Assembly: GCA_035373625.1 (NCBI GenBank)
Contig: DAOSNS010000003.1
Location: 62,001 to 126,000, forward strand
Direction of reading: 5' to 3'
DNA from: DSWT01 sp035373625
GTDB taxonomy: Bacteria > Chloroflexota > Anaerolineae > B4-G1 > SLSP01
Length of the DNA: 64,000 nucleotides
Shown here: positions 62,061 through 64,000 of the stretch, one piece after another
Numbering within the stretch: position 1 is the first letter of the stretch
Layout of the letters: the number at the start of each line of letters is the position of its first letter
Translations under genes and position numbers: made by a program
The notes under the pieces: model-generated
The model's input: the letters and a program-made list of their open reading frames with translations, nothing else
Database searches by the model: none
Told to the model about the DNA's origin: nothing

Positions 62061-62854
62061 CGAGGATTTTGCAATTCCGCGCTCCGCTTGAAGAATTCGC
62101 GGGTGAGGAACGGCACGACCTGATCGGCTTTGACCGCCGCGATGTACTCCGCCAGATTATCAACCTCCAGTTGGCGCAGAGCAAGGCCCTTTTCGCGCGT
62201 GGCGGGACGAGCGTCGCCGGCGTAATGATTGGGGTAGTTCGCGTACCACCAGATGCCGGTATACGTTGCCGGCACATGGTGCAGCCGGTTGAGGGGCAGC
62301 GCCGGCTCCGCCGGAACGCGCGTCATATCCACCAGCTCCGGGTAGTTCGCCAGGGTGATGGATGTTTCACATTCGCAGGCGTGGCCGTGCAGCTCGGTCT
62401 CCACGATGGCTTCCCAGCGTGCCTGCCGCTCCGGCGTGAGGCCCTCCGGCAGATACAGGGAGTACGGTTTCTCCTCCCACAACGCACACTGCGCCAGGAA
62501 ATGCAGCAGATGTATGTTGCCCCCGTGCCCGTTGAAAAGGATGATCTTCTTGAAGCCATTGCGGCCGATTTCATCGCAGACGCCCTGGATGACCTCCAAC
62601 AGCAGCGTAGGTCTAAGCGTCACCGCGCCGGGGAAGCAGCGTGCCTCGTAAATCTGGCCGAAGTAAAACGGCGGGAAGACCACCGCCGGTTCACGCTCCG
62701 CCGCGATGCACGCGATCTTGTGCGCATTGAGGTAATCCGTGCCCAAGGGAAGATGCTCGCTGTGCTTCTCCAGCACACCCAGCGCCAGGATGCAGACACC
62801 CGTCGTGCGGACGGCTTCCGCAAACGCCGCCACAGTCAAGTTTTCCCATTGCAT
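62057..62854 (-). CDS. Creatininase-family amidohydrolase
   Basis: The 265-residue protein has the family metal-binding pattern: LEKHSEHLPLGTD (28-40; E29, H34 and D40 fill the conserved positions), FNGHGGNIHLLHFL and HACECETSITL. Members open cyclic amides such as creatinine or act on N-formyl compounds in cofactor synthesis. AAGGAGG lies 6 bp before the ATG. It converges with the amidohydrolase, sharing 4 bp at the ends; both stops lie inside each other's last codons. Confidence 0.88.
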   Translation of the reverse strand: MQWENLTVAAFAEAVRTTGVCILALGVLEKHSEHLPLGTDYLNAHKIACIAAEREPAVVFPPFYFGQIYEARCFPGAVTLRPTLLLEVIQGVCDEIGRNGFKKIILFNGHGGNIHLLHFLAQCALWEEKPYSLYLPEGLTPERQARWEAIVETELHGHACECETSITLANYPELVDMTRVPAEPALPLNRLHHVPATYTGIWWYANYPNHYAGDARPATREKGLALRQLEVDNLAEYIAAVKADQVVPFLTREFFKRSAELQNPR

Positions 62855-62936
62855 AGTCGTTCCTCCTTATAGCCGTCAGCCTTCAACGATTGGCTCTCAG
62901 CGTTATCATCTCCGGCTAAAAACGGGTAGCTGATGA

Positions 62937-63056
62937 CTACTCCAACCATGCTTCGAAGACAGCCGCGACGTTCTCCGTCGGTACGTCGTTGCCCCATTCA
63001 CACTGAGCAATGACGCCGCCGGTGCCATCGTCGAGGGCGCGGCGCACGCGCCGCAC
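62937..63056 (-). pseudogene. Short frame resembling a uroporphyrinogen decarboxylase tail
   Basis: A 39-codon frame from GTG 63056 to TAG reads VRRVRRALDDGTGGVIAQCEW... and ends VPTENVAAVFEAWLE. The pattern GxGGxIxxxxx..DVPxENxxAxxEAW resembles the C-terminus of URO-D/corrinoid methyltransferase-type proteins. It lies 9 bp after the stop of the ABC ATPase gene, in the same frame, with AAAGGAGGG just before it but too close to the GTG. A truncated remnant or a small gene are both possible. Confidence 0.35.
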
Positions 63057-63065
63057 GCCCTCCTT

Positions 63066-63806
63066 TCAATGCAGAATTTGACTCAAAAAGCGTTTTGTTC
63101 GCTCATGTTGCGGGGCCGTAAACAGAAGCTCCGGTGTGGTGACTTCGATGATCTGCCCCTGGTCCATAAAGACGATGCGTTTGGCAGCCGCGCGGGCAAA
63201 GCCCATCTCGTGAGAGACAACGATCATCGTCATACCCTCGCGGGCCAAATCGAGCATCACATCGAGCACTTCCTTGATCATCTCCGGGTCGAGGGCTGAG
63301 GTCGGTTCGTCGAAGAGCATGATCTTCGGTTCCATCGCCAACGAGCGCGCAATGGCGACGCGCTGCTGCTGCCCGCCGGAGAGTTGCTCCGGGTAAGCGT
63401 CGGCCTTTTCGGGGATGCCGACCTTCGTCAGCAGACTGTGGGCCGTGGCGACAGCACGCTCGCGGTCCCATTTGTGCACGGTCATCGGCCCCAGGATGAT
63501 GTTTTCGGTCACCGTCATGTGCGGGAAGAGGTTGAATTGCTGGAAAACCATCCCCACCTCGGCACGCATCTGATTGATTTGACGCTCGTCACCGCGAATC
63601 TCCACACCATCAATGCTGATCGAGCCGCTGGTAGGAGTCTCCAAACGGTTGATGCAGCGCAGCAAGGTGGACTTCCCCGATCCACTCGGCCCGATGATAA
63701 CGACGACTTCTCCCCTCTCCACATCCAGGCTCACATCGTTAAGTGCGTGGATACGACCAAAACGCTTGTGTAAATTCCGAATCTGTACTATTGGCATTGT
63801 ACTCAT
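63066..63806 (-). CDS. Polar amino-acid ABC transporter ATPase
   Basis: The 246-residue protein has full ABC motifs: Walker A GPSGSGKST, FQQFNLFPHMTVTENI, signature LSGGQQQRVAIARSL, Walker B IMLFDEPTSALDPEMIKEV and H-loop SHEMGFARAAAKRI. The pattern is of the GlnQ/HisP/ArtP group, importing polar amino acids. I place the start at ATG 63806 because GGGGAG lies 7 nt upstream; the open frame extends 38 codons into the RDD-like gene's tail. Neither the permease nor binding protein is in the window. Confidence 0.93.
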   Translation of the reverse strand: MSTMPIVQIRNLHKRFGRIHALNDVSLDVERGEVVVIIGPSGSGKSTLLRCINRLETPTSGSISIDGVEIRGDERQINQMRAEVGMVFQQFNLFPHMTVTENIILGPMTVHKWDRERAVATAHSLLTKVGIPEKADAYPEQLSGGQQQRVAIARSLAMEPKIMLFDEPTSALDPEMIKEVLDVMLDLAREGMTMIVVSHEMGFARAAAKRIVFMDQGQIIEVTTPELLFTAPQHERTKRFLSQILH

Positions 63807-63847
63807 TCTATAGCTCCCCAAAATGGTCGGTAGATTGCTGATCATTC

Positions 63848-64000
63848 TCAATCTCTGATGATGTGGGTGCGTGCAAAACGGTCGTGCAGCGGCTCGCCAG
63901 TAGATGACCACAACATCCACAGCAGACTCAGGCCGGGCAAGGGCAGAATCAGGAACAGCAGCCGCCTGAACGCCTGCGACAGCGTCGGATGCGCGCCTTC
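63848..64000 (-). CDS. RDD-family membrane protein, C-terminal end (partial)
   Basis: The frame is open from the last base to TGA 63848-63850, giving 50 residues: a membrane segment (FRRLLFLILPLPGLSLLWML) and the tail GEPLHDRFARTHIIRD. The LHDRFARTxIIR pattern is typical of the C-terminus of RDD-family proteins (LHDxLAGTxVV). The rest lies beyond the window. Function of RDD proteins is mostly unknown, some being Na+/H+ antiporters. The ABC ATPase starts 41 bp downstream. Confidence 0.75.
   Translation of the reverse strand, partial: EGAHPTLSQAFRRLLFLILPLPGLSLLWMLWSSTGEPLHDRFARTHIIRD

Overview
The window looks like a piece of a Chloroflexota genome, probably an Anaerolineae-like lineage. This is inferred from gene content only. 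The pointers are a very large PMT/DUF2298 membrane protein with the 'YYY' motif known from Chloroflexi and archaea, a bacterial Elp3 homologue, a LysW/LysX/LysK amino-group-carrier pathway, many Ser/Thr kinase, FHA and PP2C proteins, a two-halved Tat operon, and lipoproteins with bacterial Ig-like domains. No rRNA, CRISPR array, transposase or prophage is visible. The density of extragenic palindromes and tandem arrays is high.

Layout. 1-4684: the end of an ABC exporter, then a leftward operon (lipoprotein, two GT2 glycosyltransferases, TPR protein). 4744-5205: an 18-bp tandem repeat array. 5254-12183: a degenerate NagZ-like GH3 protein, a Ser/Thr kinase diverging from an FHA/winged-helix regulator, and a YfhO-like membrane protein. 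12240-15671: S1-domain protein, smpB and ctp leftward; a cold-shock gene and an RRM/RGG gene rightward behind a strong promoter and a leader terminator. 16133-24059: coiled-coil protein, Elp3, methyltransferase, and the giant YYY-domain protein. 24188-30935: GH57 and GlgA (alpha-glucan metabolism), then a lamin-tail/DUF11/phospholipase-D gene split by one in-frame amber codon. 30943-40864: EamA transporter, a second tandem array (27-bp units), GDPD, AAA+ ATPase, and an alpha-2-macroglobulin-like lipoprotein. 41012-42188: Hsp20 and a zinc metallopeptidase.

42288-52216 is a signalling island of about 10 kb. A seven-gene leftward run encodes a kinase with a PQQ propeller, PP2C, a DnaJ-vWA fusion, a zinc-ribbon FHA protein, an 80-residue protein, an OmpR-type regulator and a small GTPase. 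It diverges from a threonine-synthase-like PLP enzyme fused to a receiver domain, which is translationally coupled to a receiver-histidine kinase. 52431-56150: tRNA-His, tRNA-Arg, TatA, TatB-like, TatC, and a beta-propeller/M15 peptidase. 56184-61275: GT4 and MurE diverge from lysW-lysX-lysK. 61305-64000: amidohydrolase, creatininase-family enzyme, a short possible URO-D tail, a polar amino-acid ABC ATPase and the end of an RDD-like protein.

The points most worth following are the PLP-enzyme/receiver fusion with its coupled kinase, the kinase-PP2C-J/vWA-FHA operon beside it, the intrinsic terminator inside the cold-shock leader, at least four genes whose -10 box sits 6-7 nt before the start codon (predicted leaderless mRNAs), and one family of TGGC-loop palindromes that seems to have seeded both tandem arrays.
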